64,000 bases of DNA from positions 6,598 to 70,597 of the forward strand of contig CAWCKM010000018.1 in the NCBI GenBank assembly GCA_963796125.1. Direction: 5' to 3'. Origin of the DNA: DASPRG01 sp963796125. Its GTDB lineage: Bacteria; Nitrospirota; Thermodesulfovibrionia; Thermodesulfovibrionales; SM23-35. Made by a program: the position numbers and the translations under genes. The notes below the pieces were generated by a model, which searched no databases, was not told the origin of the DNA, and was given only the letters and a program-made list of their open reading frames with translations. Shown one piece after another: positions 30,197 through 38,424 of the stretch. How positions within the stretch are numbered: the first letter of the stretch is position 1; each line of letters opens with the position of its first letter.

Positions 30197-31753
30197 TCAG
30201 CTTGAATTGCAGTAAAGAGCGGCTTGTGCTTTAGCGGTGTCGCAAGTCAGGAGAGTTTGCAGAAATTCTCTTGGATGCCGACCCTGTCGCATGGCGGTAA
30301 GCAGAAGACTGGGCAAGATGCTGTGTGTCCTTAATCCACTTTCAGAGCGTGTTCCGAACATGATTTTACGAAAGATCACAAGAAAACGGATTGATTGTTC
30401 TGCCTGATTGTTTGTTGGCTGCACACCGGGATGTCGAAGGAAAGTGAACAAATGCTTTTGATCCTTTCCGATAAGTGAAGCTCTTAAAGTTTCAGCAGGA
30501 TTGTAACTGAGCTTGCAGGCACAAAGCTTTTTAAGATCCGAAACGAATTGTTTTTCGATAAGAGACGCTTGATTCCATTGAAGGGTACCGGAGAGAAGTT
30601 CCTGTCCTACCGCGCAAGCCTCTGAGAAAAAAGTAGCGATTTTATCACAAAAGGCTTCTGCCTTTTTATCACGGGCTGCATCCTCTATGAGCAGAAGCTC
30701 CCGGGTAATTTCTTTGGCTTTAGTCATGAGATGGCCCAAACATGACTGCCGCGCTTTCGCATTGGCGCCGTTATATGCGGCATAACGATCGGCAACCAGA
30801 ACCCCGCCGAAATCTGATCCGAGGATGGATTGTGCCACTTCCGTTGACCGATGCCGGTCAATCTGGAAGAACGCCAGATCGGTATTGCCCGCATACCATG
30901 CAAAATGGCCTATGCCGTCATTTCGCCATGAAGTTTCATCTGCATGAATGACAGCGGAAGCCTTGATCTTCTCTCGCAAATCTTCATAAATCGCCGCACC
31001 CTTTACCGCTGCTTGTCGGTCAAACCCCACAGCAGAGGCTGGCACAAATTGCAGGCCGAATAAATCCCTGAAAACCTCCTGGACTTTTCTATATGTCATG
31101 CCCATTCGATACCGCAAATAGATAGCAGCAGACTTCGCAACCGGTCCGATAGGGGCATTGAGAAGCTCATCTTCTGCCGCTTGAACAACAGGCCGGTTAC
31201 AATGACCGCAAAATGCCTCACGATGCAGGTATCGGGTAACAAAGGGGCGGGGCTGAAGGACAATATCTTCCTGAAGATGTTCCTTAACACCCTTAATCGG
31301 CGTGAGATTGTGGGATTGGCAATGGGGACAAATCCTCGGGGCGGGTACTTCCACGGTTTGGTCCACATGTATGGGTTTGTATCTAAACCATCCCGAATGG
31401 CCAACCGGAGCGCCACGCCTCTTCTTCCCCCCATCTACTGGTGTTGAGGCATTCTCTGCATCCCTGCCGTTTTCATCAGTATCTTTCTTTTTGTTTGCCT
31501 TAAATTGCCTCCGATGTAAAGCAGTATTCTTAGCCTTCAATTCCGCATTTTCCTTCTCCAGTGCCTGGATTCGTTTCAGTGCAGTATTCAACTCATCGCC
31601 CATTGTATCTATGATCCTCAGATGTTCTTGGTACGTTTCACCGGCACGTCGATACTCACCCAAAACCCACGTCGTGGACAGCCAATCCAAATAAGGACAG
31701 TTATGCTCATAAGGACAGGTAAAGTCAGGCGGTGGATAAGAGGGGCGAGGCAT
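30197..31753 (-). CDS. IS66 family transposase
   Basis: About 518 residues from the ATG at 31753 (PRPSYPPPDFTCPYEHNCP). In-frame codons extend further upstream, but they overlap the accessory gene, and AAGGAG just precedes 31753. Domains: an N-terminal coiled coil (ALEKENAELKAKNTAL) with a basic linker, a zinc-binding region (CPHCQSHN...CGHCNR), and the DDE catalytic domain with the first Asp in ASAVIHADETSWR, the second in GVLVADRYAAYNG and the Glu in NNQAEQSIR. Frame intact, so possibly active. It differs from typical three-gene IS66 elements because no tnpA/tnpB pair is present. Confidence 0.9.
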   Translation of the reverse strand: MPRPSYPPPDFTCPYEHNCPYLDWLSTTWVLGEYRRAGETYQEHLRIIDTMGDELNTALKRIQALEKENAELKAKNTALHRRQFKANKKKDTDENGRDAENASTPVDGGKKRRGAPVGHSGWFRYKPIHVDQTVEVPAPRICPHCQSHNLTPIKGVKEHLQEDIVLQPRPFVTRYLHREAFCGHCNRPVVQAAEDELLNAPIGPVAKSAAIYLRYRMGMTYRKVQEVFRDLFGLQFVPASAVGFDRQAAVKGAAIYEDLREKIKASAVIHADETSWRNDGIGHFAWYAGNTDLAFFQIDRHRSTEVAQSILGSDFGGVLVADRYAAYNGANAKARQSCLGHLMTKAKEITRELLLIEDAARDKKAEAFCDKIATFFSEACAVGQELLSGTLQWNQASLIEKQFVSDLKKLCACKLSYNPAETLRASLIGKDQKHLFTFLRHPGVQPTNNQAEQSIRFLVIFRKIMFGTRSESGLRTHSILPSLLLTAMRQGRHPREFLQTLLTCDTAKAQAALYCNSS

Positions 31754-31758
31754 ACTCC

Positions 31759-32037
31759 TTATTCGTTCTCCAGGTTTAGAATCTCCCAGTTGACCTTGGA
31801 GAGTTTCTGCATGAGTAGCCACATTTTACTGTACCGTCTGGCCATTTCCTGCGCTTTATTTACTATGCCTTTTCGCACATATAGAGATTCGGTTTTCCCC
31901 TTCACCTTTGTCGTAAGACCATAGCCGGTCATGGCAGGGGACTTGGCGATTGTACCGATAAGGAAAAAATCGAGGCTCGCTGTGATTTCTTCCTTAAGTA
32001 CAGCTCGACGCTTTTTAAGGATGTCTATTTTTTGTAT
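31759..32037 (-). CDS. DUF6788-like accessory protein of the IS66 element
   Basis: 92 residues ending 5 bases before the transposase start. The core GLTTKVKGKTESLYVRKGIV followed by EMARRYSKMWLLMQKLSKVNWEIL matches the pattern of DUF6788 proteins that accompany IS66-like and ISNCY transposases. The N-terminus is a basic helix (KIDILKKRRAVLKEE). There is no ATG near the conserved start. AGGAG followed by ATAACATACAAAA leaves an ATA at 32035-32037 as the best-placed start. A lost ATG through mutation or error is equally possible. Role in transposition unknown. Confidence 0.65.
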   Translation of the reverse strand: MQKIDILKKRRAVLKEEITASLDFFLIGTIAKSPAMTGYGLTTKVKGKTESLYVRKGIVNKAQEMARRYSKMWLLMQKLSKVNWEILNLENE

Positions 32038-32150
32038 GTTATCTCCTATAAAGAGTATTTATACTCTTTATATAATATCAATAAATCGCCTGCAAGTCAA
32101 CACTTTTGTGGATGTCTGGTAGATGTCAGGCGAAAAAAGTTACGGAAGGA

Positions 32151-32498
32151 CTAAACTGTTACAAAAAGATGTCTTACAAAAGGCTTTTTATCAACCAAGA
32201 CTCTTCTTCCCTGCAAGATCCGCCCTGCAAGACTGAGCGGTGCATTGTTAAGAATCACGAGGTCTATTTCATCAGTTCCGAGTATATCTGCAATTCTACC
32301 AAACATCTCAAGATAATCCGGTTTCTTCATGTCCTTCACATACACCGCCAGATCGACATCGCTCAGGGGATTTGGCCTCGCCTTGACCATTCCGCCAAAG
32401 AGGTACGCAAAGATAACATTAGAGTCACGGAGAAAAAAGTCACTCAGCAAACTCATTTTTTGATGGATATTTTCTGGAACTTTCTTAAATCTAATCAT
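32151..32498 (-). pseudogene. MntA-like nucleotidyltransferase, truncated by IS66
   Basis: 115 residues of a minimal nucleotidyltransferase. FAYLFGGMVKARPNPLSDVDLAVYV carries the GG...(D)xD active site, and a third acidic residue is in EIDLVILNNAPL. Such proteins (MntA family) usually pair with a HEPN toxin (HepT) and inactivate it by adding AMP. Here the last codons (TV and the stop) come from the IS66 inverted repeat, so the natural C-terminus is lost. No HepT-like gene is seen upstream. Probably a broken toxin-antitoxin remnant. Confidence 0.75.
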
Positions 32499-32655
32499 GA
32501 TTAAAACAATACCACAAAAAAGCCAGAAATGTAATTTTCTTCCGTTAACTTCTCTATCAAATGTGCAGAGCAGATGATATTGAAAAGAGTGAGACTAACA
32601 CCTACAAGGTGTAAAAAATAGACAGTGAAGAAAATTAGCGATTATGAAAAGAAAT

Positions 32656-32699
32656 GAACAATGAGTTCAGCGGGTTCCCCGCTTGAACGATTGGTTAGC
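32656..32699 (-). other. attC-like recombination site a
   Basis: Imperfect hairpin: CAATGAGTTCAGCGGG paired with CCCGCTTGAACGATTG around a TTCC loop, flanked by AAC and GTT. On the minus strand it reads AACCAATCGTTCAAGCGGGG...CGCTGAACTCATTGTT, close in layout to integron attC sites. It lies ~65 bases after the stop of the 32763-34461 gene, where a cassette attC belongs. The R boxes deviate from consensus. Confidence 0.55.
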
Positions 32700-32762
32700 G
32701 GCGATCATCCTTTGTCCAATGTCAAGGGCTGACCGCTATTTCCATTCTGATAATGCTTGCGA

Positions 32763-34461
32763 TTAAAGATCACGAAAAGCCTCAATAATTGTTTCCAGGC
32801 TTTCGTCGCACACGGAACATAGATGTTCAAAATGCTTACGAAAGCTACCATAATCTTGTAATGCTTGCTTTCTCACTATTTCTGCTTCGCTTCCAGAAGC
32901 ATGGCCTTTCAATATGGAGCGTAAGTTATGGATTTCATGGAAGGGTGACATGAGTTGGTGCGCATGTTCAGCCTCAAAGCCCACAGCAATGAGACATTCT
33001 TCAGTAAGTTTTAGAGCTCTTAACTTTATGTCAGGATTTCTGCCAAGCTCTTTTGCTCTCTTGCGCAACCATTTTTCATCTAAACCCTCAACCACGAGTT
33101 GATCGAGATTCAATATTTCCTCCGCCCATTCATCACGAGAAGAGGTATATGGATAGTGGACTGTCTTAGGCGCATCTTCGTCCCTTAGAGTCCACCAGCC
33201 GACTTTTGCGCGATGTAGCTTGTCAAGCTTATTCTTTAGGCTATAAAGTGCGTCGTATCCTTCATAAAATTGGCCATCAAAGTCAGTGGTAATTGCTCTT
33301 TCAGAAAGTGGCGCTTTGGGCTTTTCATTATATTGTTTCCAATGAAGCTGTTCTTCGTAAGGAAGATGACTCAAATATATTAGATAGGTATGGACTTGAC
33401 CTGCTGCATTGACATCGAACGTTTTTAAATGCCATGCGCCACGGCAACCAACTGATCGACTTTCTAAATGGTATTTTGCCCTATCGCTCTTGTATTTTAA
33501 CAAGACTTCGGGCTTAAAAAATGCGGGGTTATCTCGAAAGGAAGATCTGACTTAGTAAAATAATTAGATAACCATGCAGGGTCACATGATATTTCAGCAA
33601 TCTTTTTATTTTTCCAATCATATGCAATAAACGTTGCGTACTGCTTTGCCTCTTTGGATTCAGGCTTACCCCACATATTATTTATTATTTTATCCTTTGG
33701 AATGCTGATTTTCTTGACCTGAAATCCTCTTGAGTAGCTCCCATAACTCTCGGAGACTACCAAGCTTCCAAAAATGTTATTCTTACCATCAAATTGTATC
33801 GGAGCATTTCGAGAACCCCAGCCGGAAAAACTACCTGATTTATATCGTGTGAAATCAAACATACGAACTAATAACATTTTACTTACACTGGTGTACTCTC
33901 CAAAGATGTCTTTCTTAATTGTAATAACTGTGCCCGTTTCATTATTCGGCAGCCTATTTATCTCTATGATTTTTACGATGTCTTCAAAATCGCCAAATCT
34001 GTCAAGTCTACACCAAGCACTACGTTCGGACATGAAGTGAATCCCTAATACATGAGATATTTTCTGTTCCAACTCAAAGTACAGCTTCTTAGATTCAACC
34101 CCTTCAAAAGAGCGACCAAATAATATCGGCTCCCCCTTACTCAGGGTTTTACTTCCAGCATGAGCAAGGGGTCCTTCAATCCAAGCTTCATCTGAAGAGC
34201 ATGTTATCCCCCAAGTGGAAAATGGATTATGACTCCAGCCTTGAAGATCATCGACGGTTGAGTCATCAATCGCAACCTCCGGTATCAGAACAGCATGAAT
34301 AAAAATGTGTCGTAAGGATGCATAGATAATAATGTTTTCATCCTCTATTTCTTTTTCAAGAAAAGGTAGCACATCCTCCTGTCTAACCCAGCTGTGAGGG
34401 CGTCTTCCTGTGCTGGTTCTTTGTCAAGCGATAAAATTATTTTGAAGTCGTATAGGTTCAT
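32763..34461 (-). CDS. Large hypothetical cassette protein (frameshifted)
   Basis: About 560 residues once two slips are bridged (near 33510, one C missing; and near 34390). The joined text at the first slip reads EITPAFFKPEVLLKYKSDRAKY. The N-terminal region contains WVRQEDVLPFLEKE and IIIYASLRHIFIHAVLIP; the middle has FGDFEDIVKIIEINRL and RMFDFTRYKSGSFSGWG. The C-terminal half includes SRSVGCRGAWHLKTFDVN, VHTYLIYLSHLPYEEQLHWKQYNEKPKAPLS and a helical end. It looks like a conserved but uncharacterised family. No catalytic motif can be named. It is followed by an attC-like site, so it is probably a single-gene integron cassette; a defence role is only a guess. Confidence 0.65.
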
Positions 34462-34503
34462 CACTCATTCAATGTTTCCGCAAATCTTCACACACGGCAC
34501 ACC

Positions 34504-34547
34504 GATTAACAATGAGTTAAGCGGGTTCCCCGCTTGAACGATTGGTT
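34504..34547 (-). other. attC-like recombination site b
   Basis: Nearly identical to site a: GATTAACAATGAGTTAAGCG, GGTTCC loop, CGCTTGAACGATTGGTTGA. On the minus strand TTCAACCAATCGTTCAAGC...GCTTAACTCATTGTTAATC parallels the aadA-type attC (AACAATTCATTCAAGC...GCTTAATTCAGG). It lies 30 bases after the stop of the 34577-35231 gene. Confidence 0.6.
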
Positions 34548-34576
34548 GAAAGCTCATTCTCCCATTCCCAGTCACT

Positions 34577-35231
34577 TTAAGTTGGCAACGTCCCCAACAG
34601 ACCCGTCCCGAAGTATTTACTCGTTCTGTTCCTCGACCACAATGCGACGAGGTTCACGTAGTCAATAAAGGTTAGTTCATCGGGGATTAATCGGCTTTGG
34701 CTGCATAACCTGCCAAATTCCTTCTTGAACTTTTTGAAACGTTGGTAGATGATGCTTCCACTGGGAATTGTCTTTCGTTTGGACGAAGTTTGTAGCCAGT
34801 CTCTTATTTCCGTGACAAGTAATTGATGATTGTTCTTGTGTGTGCGAATATCCATTCCTGATATATCAGACAACATCTTTTGGTACCTATATGGATAGCG
34901 ATCGAGAACTAAACAAACCTTTCTGTTCTGTATTTCTTTGCCAAACCGTTTAGCACCGAAGAATAAGCCCAGTTCAAATGGCATATTAAATCGAGGTAAT
35001 TTGCTTTTGGAATCAAGTTCAGTCCTGGAAATATCATGTATTCCGTATTTGCATGTTGAGATTCTTTACTTCATTAATCTTTTCCAAGCGAAACTGGCTT
35101 GCATCGTTGGTCTCCTTGGAGCAACGTGGAACAAAGCCGGAATCTAACACAACAAAAATAGCAGCATCAAATAAAGATTTATAACCTTCGTCGAACGGAC
35201 AGTTGATAAATACTTGATCGTCGTATCTCAT
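34577..35231 (-). CDS. Conserved cassette protein, possibly nucleotide-binding (TIR-like fold guess)
   Basis: About 217 residues after bridging one slip near 35045. Conserved blocks: DDQVFINCPFDEGYKSLFDA, GFVPRCSKE, CKYGIHDISRTELD, LPRFNMPFELGLFFGAKRFG, KVCLVLDRYPYRYQKMLSDI and FIDYVNLVALW. I recognise this as a widespread uncharacterised family. The order FINCPFD (first strand and loop), GIHDISR (third strand) and MPFELG (a Glu after the next strand) resembles TIR and nucleoside deoxyribosyltransferase-like folds, in which that Glu is catalytic; this is inference. It starts inside the stop of the coiled-coil gene (ATGA overlap), so the two are co-translated. Candidate effector of a two-gene system. 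Confidence 0.7.
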
Positions 35232-36065
35232 TTTTTGCGCGTTGTCATAGCTGATTTAGATAATATGTCAATCAGATTCTTCGTTGAACTTGCAGATTTC
35301 TGCATGTCGGATAATGACTTTAGCAAGGTTGAAGGTAGCTTGCACGCCTGTTGGGTCTTCCGCATTTCTTCAAGAAGTGAACCCATCTTAGATGAGGTTT
35401 TCTGCGTTTCAGCCAATGTCTTTAGTAAGGATTCTGGCGGCTTGCATGCCTCTTGAGCCTTCCGCATTTCTTCAAGAAGTGCACCCGCCTTAGATGAGGC
35501 TTTCTGTGCCATCTGCATTTGTTGAATTATTGTATTCGTCGGCTGTAATAAATCCTTAGTTGCACTTATGGAAGCAAGTGTTTTATCAATATTTGACGCC
35601 TCTTTCTGGATTTCAGTAAATGTCTTTAGTAAGGATTCTGGCGGCTTGTACGCCTCTTGAGCCTTCCGCATTTCTTCAAGAAGTGTGCCCGCCTTAGATG
35701 AGGCTTTCTGCGTTTCAGCCAATGTCTTTAGTAAGGATTTTGGCGGCTTGTATGTCTCTTGAGCCTTCCGCATTTCTTCAAGAAGTGTGCCCGCCTTAGA
35801 TGAGGCTTTCTGCGTTTCAGCCAATGTCTTTAGTAAGGATTCTGGCGGCTTGCATGCTTCTTGATTTTTGCGCACTTCTTCAAGTAAGGCTTCTACGAAC
35901 GATTATCTTTACGTGCTTCAACAAGTTGTTTTATCATAGACTTTGTTCTGTTCATTGTTGATAGGACTTCCGGACTTTTGGAGGCGGCAAAAGATCTGAT
36001 AATTCAGCGAGAGAAAAAAGCCCCTTTTTGGGATGATACTTAATAGTTCGCTTTTTCTCACTCAT
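35228..36065 (-). CDS. Coiled-coil protein of 34-residue tandem repeats (frameshifted)
   Basis: About 279 residues after bridging two slips near 35890 and 35990. GGAG lies 8 bases before the ATG at 36065. The N-terminus (EKKRTIKYHPKKGLFSLAE and SDLLPPPKVRK) is basic. From ~residue 70 there are six units of 34 residues with the pattern LLEEMRKAQEA(C/Y)KPPESLL then KTLAETQKASSKAGT; the third is degenerate. The helix-PP-helix layout suggests an elongated antiparallel or stacked coiled-coil rod. The end is SSTKNLIDILSKSAMTTRKK. Its stop overlaps the start of the FINCPFDEGY-type gene. A sensing or scaffolding role is plausible; function unknown. Confidence 0.7.
35359..35880. repeat. Tandem 102-bp coding repeat
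   Basis: Unit starts (TCCGCATTTC or variants) fall at 35359, 35461, ~35563 (degenerate), 35665, 35767 and 35869, exactly 102 bases apart. Neighbouring units are nearly identical in DNA, which implies recent expansion. The period is a multiple of three, so copy-number change keeps the frame. Confidence 0.9.
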
Positions 36066-36192
36066 GTGATAATCTCCTATCTGCGTTACTATTTCTGCTT
36101 ACTAACAGCATTAGTATCCCAATTTTACCACGTATGTTGCCGAATAGACGCTTAAGTGATATCGTTTTACCATCAAAATAATTCATTAGTGC

Positions 36193-36244
36193 GTACAACG
36201 GCCTAAGCTCAGCGGCGGCTAACAGCCGTCCGCTGGAGTTGGCT
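36193..36244 (-). other. attC-like recombination site c
   Basis: GTACAACGGCCTAAGCTCAG, CGGCGGCTAACAGCCGTCCG and CTGGAGTTGGCT form an imperfect hairpin (CAGCGGCGGCT / AGCCGTCCGCTG). On the minus strand it reads GCCAACTCCAGCGGACGGCT...GCCGCTGAGCTTAGGCCGTTGTAC, an attC-like order. It lies 10 bases after the stop of the TIR-like gene. Confidence 0.6.
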
Positions 36245-36253
36245 AGTTCGGCT

Positions 36254-37052
36254 TTAGATTATCTTATTAAGATCAACATCAAGCCCAGCGGCTCGTAGTT
36301 CTCGCCCGAGAAGAAGTCGCCATCCGCCAGACTTATCTAAGGGAACAAATACGACACCGTCATAATCCGAAGGAATTTCCACTCCTTCTTCATATAAAGC
36401 GCACACACGATCCCGTCCGATTCGCCCCAGGAAGAAACTCGAGCTCAAGGATAACGTTCTGCCTTGCACGTGGTTTATATGCATCGGGTAAATCGTCGGT
36501 TTTCCCTCCCCGGTCGTCAGCCGTCAAGATGATAACGGAATACCCCACGTCTGAGTAATCGATGAATTTCTCAATTATTGTTTTTCCTCTGTTTGGCTGT
36601 TCGTGCAGTATTATAGGATCAAGCCCAATCTGTCTTATCAGGCGTGCAACAGATTCACGTGCAGCTTCATTATGCCCATGTACTATAAAAACTTTATTGG
36701 ATGATGCAGGATTCTTTTCCTCTCGCTGTCCAAGATTTTCTCCTGTATCCGGCCAATACTCTTGCACTTCGTCAATCATAGATTGAAGAAGCGCATCCGC
36801 ACTTGCTTTTCCATTAACAAAAGCTTGCGCGAAAGCAGGTTCAGGATTCATCATATTGTACGACCCAGGAGTAAAACTGACGCCTCGGAAATCGCGAATA
36901 TGACGAGTGTCTTTCCCAAAAAGATGTTCGAGCGAGACGTCTGTATCTCGCCGCCATTTCTTAAAAGCGGGGTCTTTGGTTGCACTTGCAGATAGTCCCC
37001 GGAGCACTTCCAAACGCTCCTTTAGCTTCTCAATTATCTTTTGTTTTTCCAT
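36254..37052 (-). CDS. CAP12/PC-TIR-like nucleotide-binding protein (frameshifted)
   Basis: About 265 residues with one slip near 36435. The C-terminal domain (from ~residue 120) is the predicted TIR-like nucleotide-binding domain (PF10137 type): KVFIVHGHNEAARESVARLI, GLDPIILHEQPNRGKTIIEK, DVGYSVIILTADDRG, RARQNVILELEFFLGRIGRD and GVVFVPLDKSGGW. This domain occurs as NAD-degrading effector in CBASS Cap12 and in TIR-type Pycsar systems. The N-terminal ~115 residues (KLKERLEVLRGLSASATKDPAF...) are helical and probably form the oligomerisation or sensing part. No cyclase gene is adjacent; it is encoded alone in its cassette, followed by an attC-like site. Confidence 0.8.
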
Positions 37053-37080
37053 TTATCTTCATTTGGTGCCGGACATTCGA

Positions 37081-37142
37081 AATAAACGGTTTTTGGAGCG
37101 GCTTTAGCCGCGGGAAAAATCCGCTCGATTGAGTTGTTAAAT
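37081..37142 (-). other. attC-like recombination site d
   Basis: GGAGCGG and CCGCTC arms with an inner CGGCTTTAGCCG palindrome. On the minus strand the left R box is ATTTAAC, a perfect RYYYAAC match; the other end is CCGTTTATT, an imperfect one. It is only ~20 bases from site e, so the cassette between them would hold no gene. Confidence 0.45.
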
Positions 37143-37156
37143 AGTAATTTTTTCTA

Positions 37157-37251
37157 TATTAACCCCGGCAGGGAATTGGCAGCCTAAGCCGCCAATTCCT
37201 TCGACGCCTCGCTTTCACATATGTGAAGCCAGGGAGTTGCCTTAGTTATGT
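37157..37251 (-). other. attC-like recombination site e
   Basis: Ends TATTAAC (37157-37163) and GTTATGT (37245-37251). Internal pairs are GGCA/TGCC and GCCA/TGGC, and a strong hairpin GGAATTGGC...GCCAATTCC. It is 9 bases after the stop of the gene split by IS30, the expected place for that cassette's site. Confidence 0.5.
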
Positions 37252-37260
37252 GCGACAGGA

Positions 37261-37384
37261 TTAGGTTGTTTTTGAGCACCTTGTAGTCTTTGTCCAGTTT
37301 TTTTCATCACACCTTTCAAATAATTCATTTCTCCATTCCAATAAGCTAAGATCGGTAGATTTTTTAATTCGCCAGTTCAACAAT
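37261..37384 (-). pseudogene. C-terminal piece of a gene split by IS30
   Basis: The open frame entering from the IS30 left end reads LNWRIKKSTDLSLLEWRNEL, then FERCDEKNWTKTTRCSKTT and stops at 37261. It joins naturally to the N-terminal piece at 38417-39108 (...VSGIEIPHSIS) on the same strand, so IS30 interrupted one gene of ~270 residues close to its end. Confidence 0.7.
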
Positions 37385-38416
37385 GAAGTGCAACACTTGG
37401 GAGAGCAGAAAAGGAGATGCTATCCTAAGTGTCTATGCCAAAGAACTACAAACATATTACCATGGACGAAAGAGAACTCATAGCTAAAATGAACTGGGAG
37501 GGTAAGGGGCTGAACGAGATCGCCAGTGCCCTTGCCCGGGACAAAGGAACCATCTCACGGGAACTCAAACGAAACGCCTCTTCTGAATACAGATGCTACA
37601 CCCCGTGTCGAGCGCAATACCGAGCCGATGAACGGAGGAAAACGGCAAGTAGGCGTCCCCGGCTTAAGAACGAGACAGTCCGTCAGTATGTACTGGAGAA
37701 ACTTGCCATAGGATGGTCTCCCGAACTGACAGCCGGAAGACTTCCATTGGAGCATCCTGGTTTTTCAATCAGCTATGAGGCGATCTACCAGTATATCTAT
37801 CACCCAAAGACAGCAGAGCGTGAGGAACTGATCGCTTCTCTGCGCCGTTGTCATCGGAAGCGCATGCACAAGAGCATAGGTCGAAAAGTACGTAAAACCA
37901 AGATTCCCAATCGGGTGCCGATTGATGTCAGGCCGAAATCAGTTGAATCCAGACATTACTATGGTCATTGGGAAGGCGATAGTCTCATATCCCGGAAAAG
38001 CCTTGCTGCCTTAAACAGTCTCACAGAGAGAAAAAGCAGGCTGCTATTGCTTACCAAACTGAAGCGCAAGGGTGCAGAGGAAACAAAGGATGCCATCATC
38101 AGACGGTTATATGCACTCCCTGCCTCAATGAGAAGGACACTTACCCTCGATAACGGGACCGAGAACGCCCAGCATGAAGAGATTACTTCAGAGATTGGTC
38201 TGAAGTGCTATTTTGCCCATCCCTATGCCTCATGGCAGCGAGGAACTAATGAGCACATTAATGGTCTTGTTCGATGGTATTTGCCAAAGGGTACGGATTT
38301 CAGTAAGATTTCAGAGGAGCAGATTGCTCAGATAGAATCATTGATCAACAATCGCCCCAGAAAGTGTCTGGGGTTTAAAACACCACTTGAAGTCGCTTCT
38401 TCTTGTGTTGCACTTC
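37385..38416 (+). mobile_element. IS30-type insertion sequence
   Basis: About 1,032 bp bounded by inverted GAAGTGCAACAC (37385-37396) and GTGTTGCACTTC (38405-38416). It holds one transposase gene on the plus strand. It splits a minus-strand cassette gene. The insertion looks recent, since both halves of the target gene still read cleanly up to the ends. A short target duplication could not be defined. Confidence 0.85.
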
Positions 38417-38424
38417 GAGATTGA
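37435..38424 (+). CDS. IS30 family transposase
   Basis: About 329 residues from the ATG at 37435. The N-terminal helix-turn-helix reads HITMDERELIAKMNWEGKGL followed by NEIASALARDKGTISRELKR. The integrase-type DDE domain has HWEGDSLI (first Asp), LTLDNGTEN (second Asp) and YASWQRGTNEHINGLVRWYLPKG (Glu). The frame is intact. The last codons (CVALRD) run through the right inverted repeat, and the stop lies 6-8 bases outside it in the target sequence. Probably active. Confidence 0.93.
   Translation: MPKNYKHITMDERELIAKMNWEGKGLNEIASALARDKGTISRELKRNASSEYRCYTPCRAQYRADERRKTASRRPRLKNETVRQYVLEKLAIGWSPELTAGRLPLEHPGFSISYEAIYQYIYHPKTAEREELIASLRRCHRKRMHKSIGRKVRKTKIPNRVPIDVRPKSVESRHYYGHWEGDSLISRKSLAALNSLTERKSRLLLLTKLKRKGAEETKDAIIRRLYALPASMRRTLTLDNGTENAQHEEITSEIGLKCYFAHPYASWQRGTNEHINGLVRWYLPKGTDFSKISEEQIAQIESLINNRPRKCLGFKTPLEVASSCVALRD

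Larger units (their letters stand above)
30165..32162 (-). mobile_element. IS66-type insertion sequence
   Basis: Bounded by a 13-base inverted repeat: GTAACAGTTTAGT at 30165-30177 and its complement ACTAAACTGTTAC at 32150-32162. IS66-family ends characteristically begin GTAA. Inside are a transposase and a small accessory gene, both on the minus strand. The flanking 8-mers (TCGCTTGA and AAAAAGAT) do not match, so no target duplication survives. The right end cuts a nucleotidyltransferase gene. Confidence 0.75.

Noticed and set aside
30157..32170. Target-site duplication of the IS66 element
   Set aside because: The 8-mers next to the inverted repeats (TCGCTTGA and AAAAAGAT) do not match.
33497..34372. 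Two separate genes in the large cassette (32763-33503 and 33497-34372)
   Set aside because: One missing C near 33510 joins them into a continuous protein-like sequence (EITPAFFKPEVLLKYKSD), so a single gene is more likely.
35228..35880. Regularly spaced repeats that could be taken for a CRISPR array
   Set aside because: The units are 102 bp, contiguous, with no unique spacers, and keep an open reading frame; this is a coding tandem repeat.
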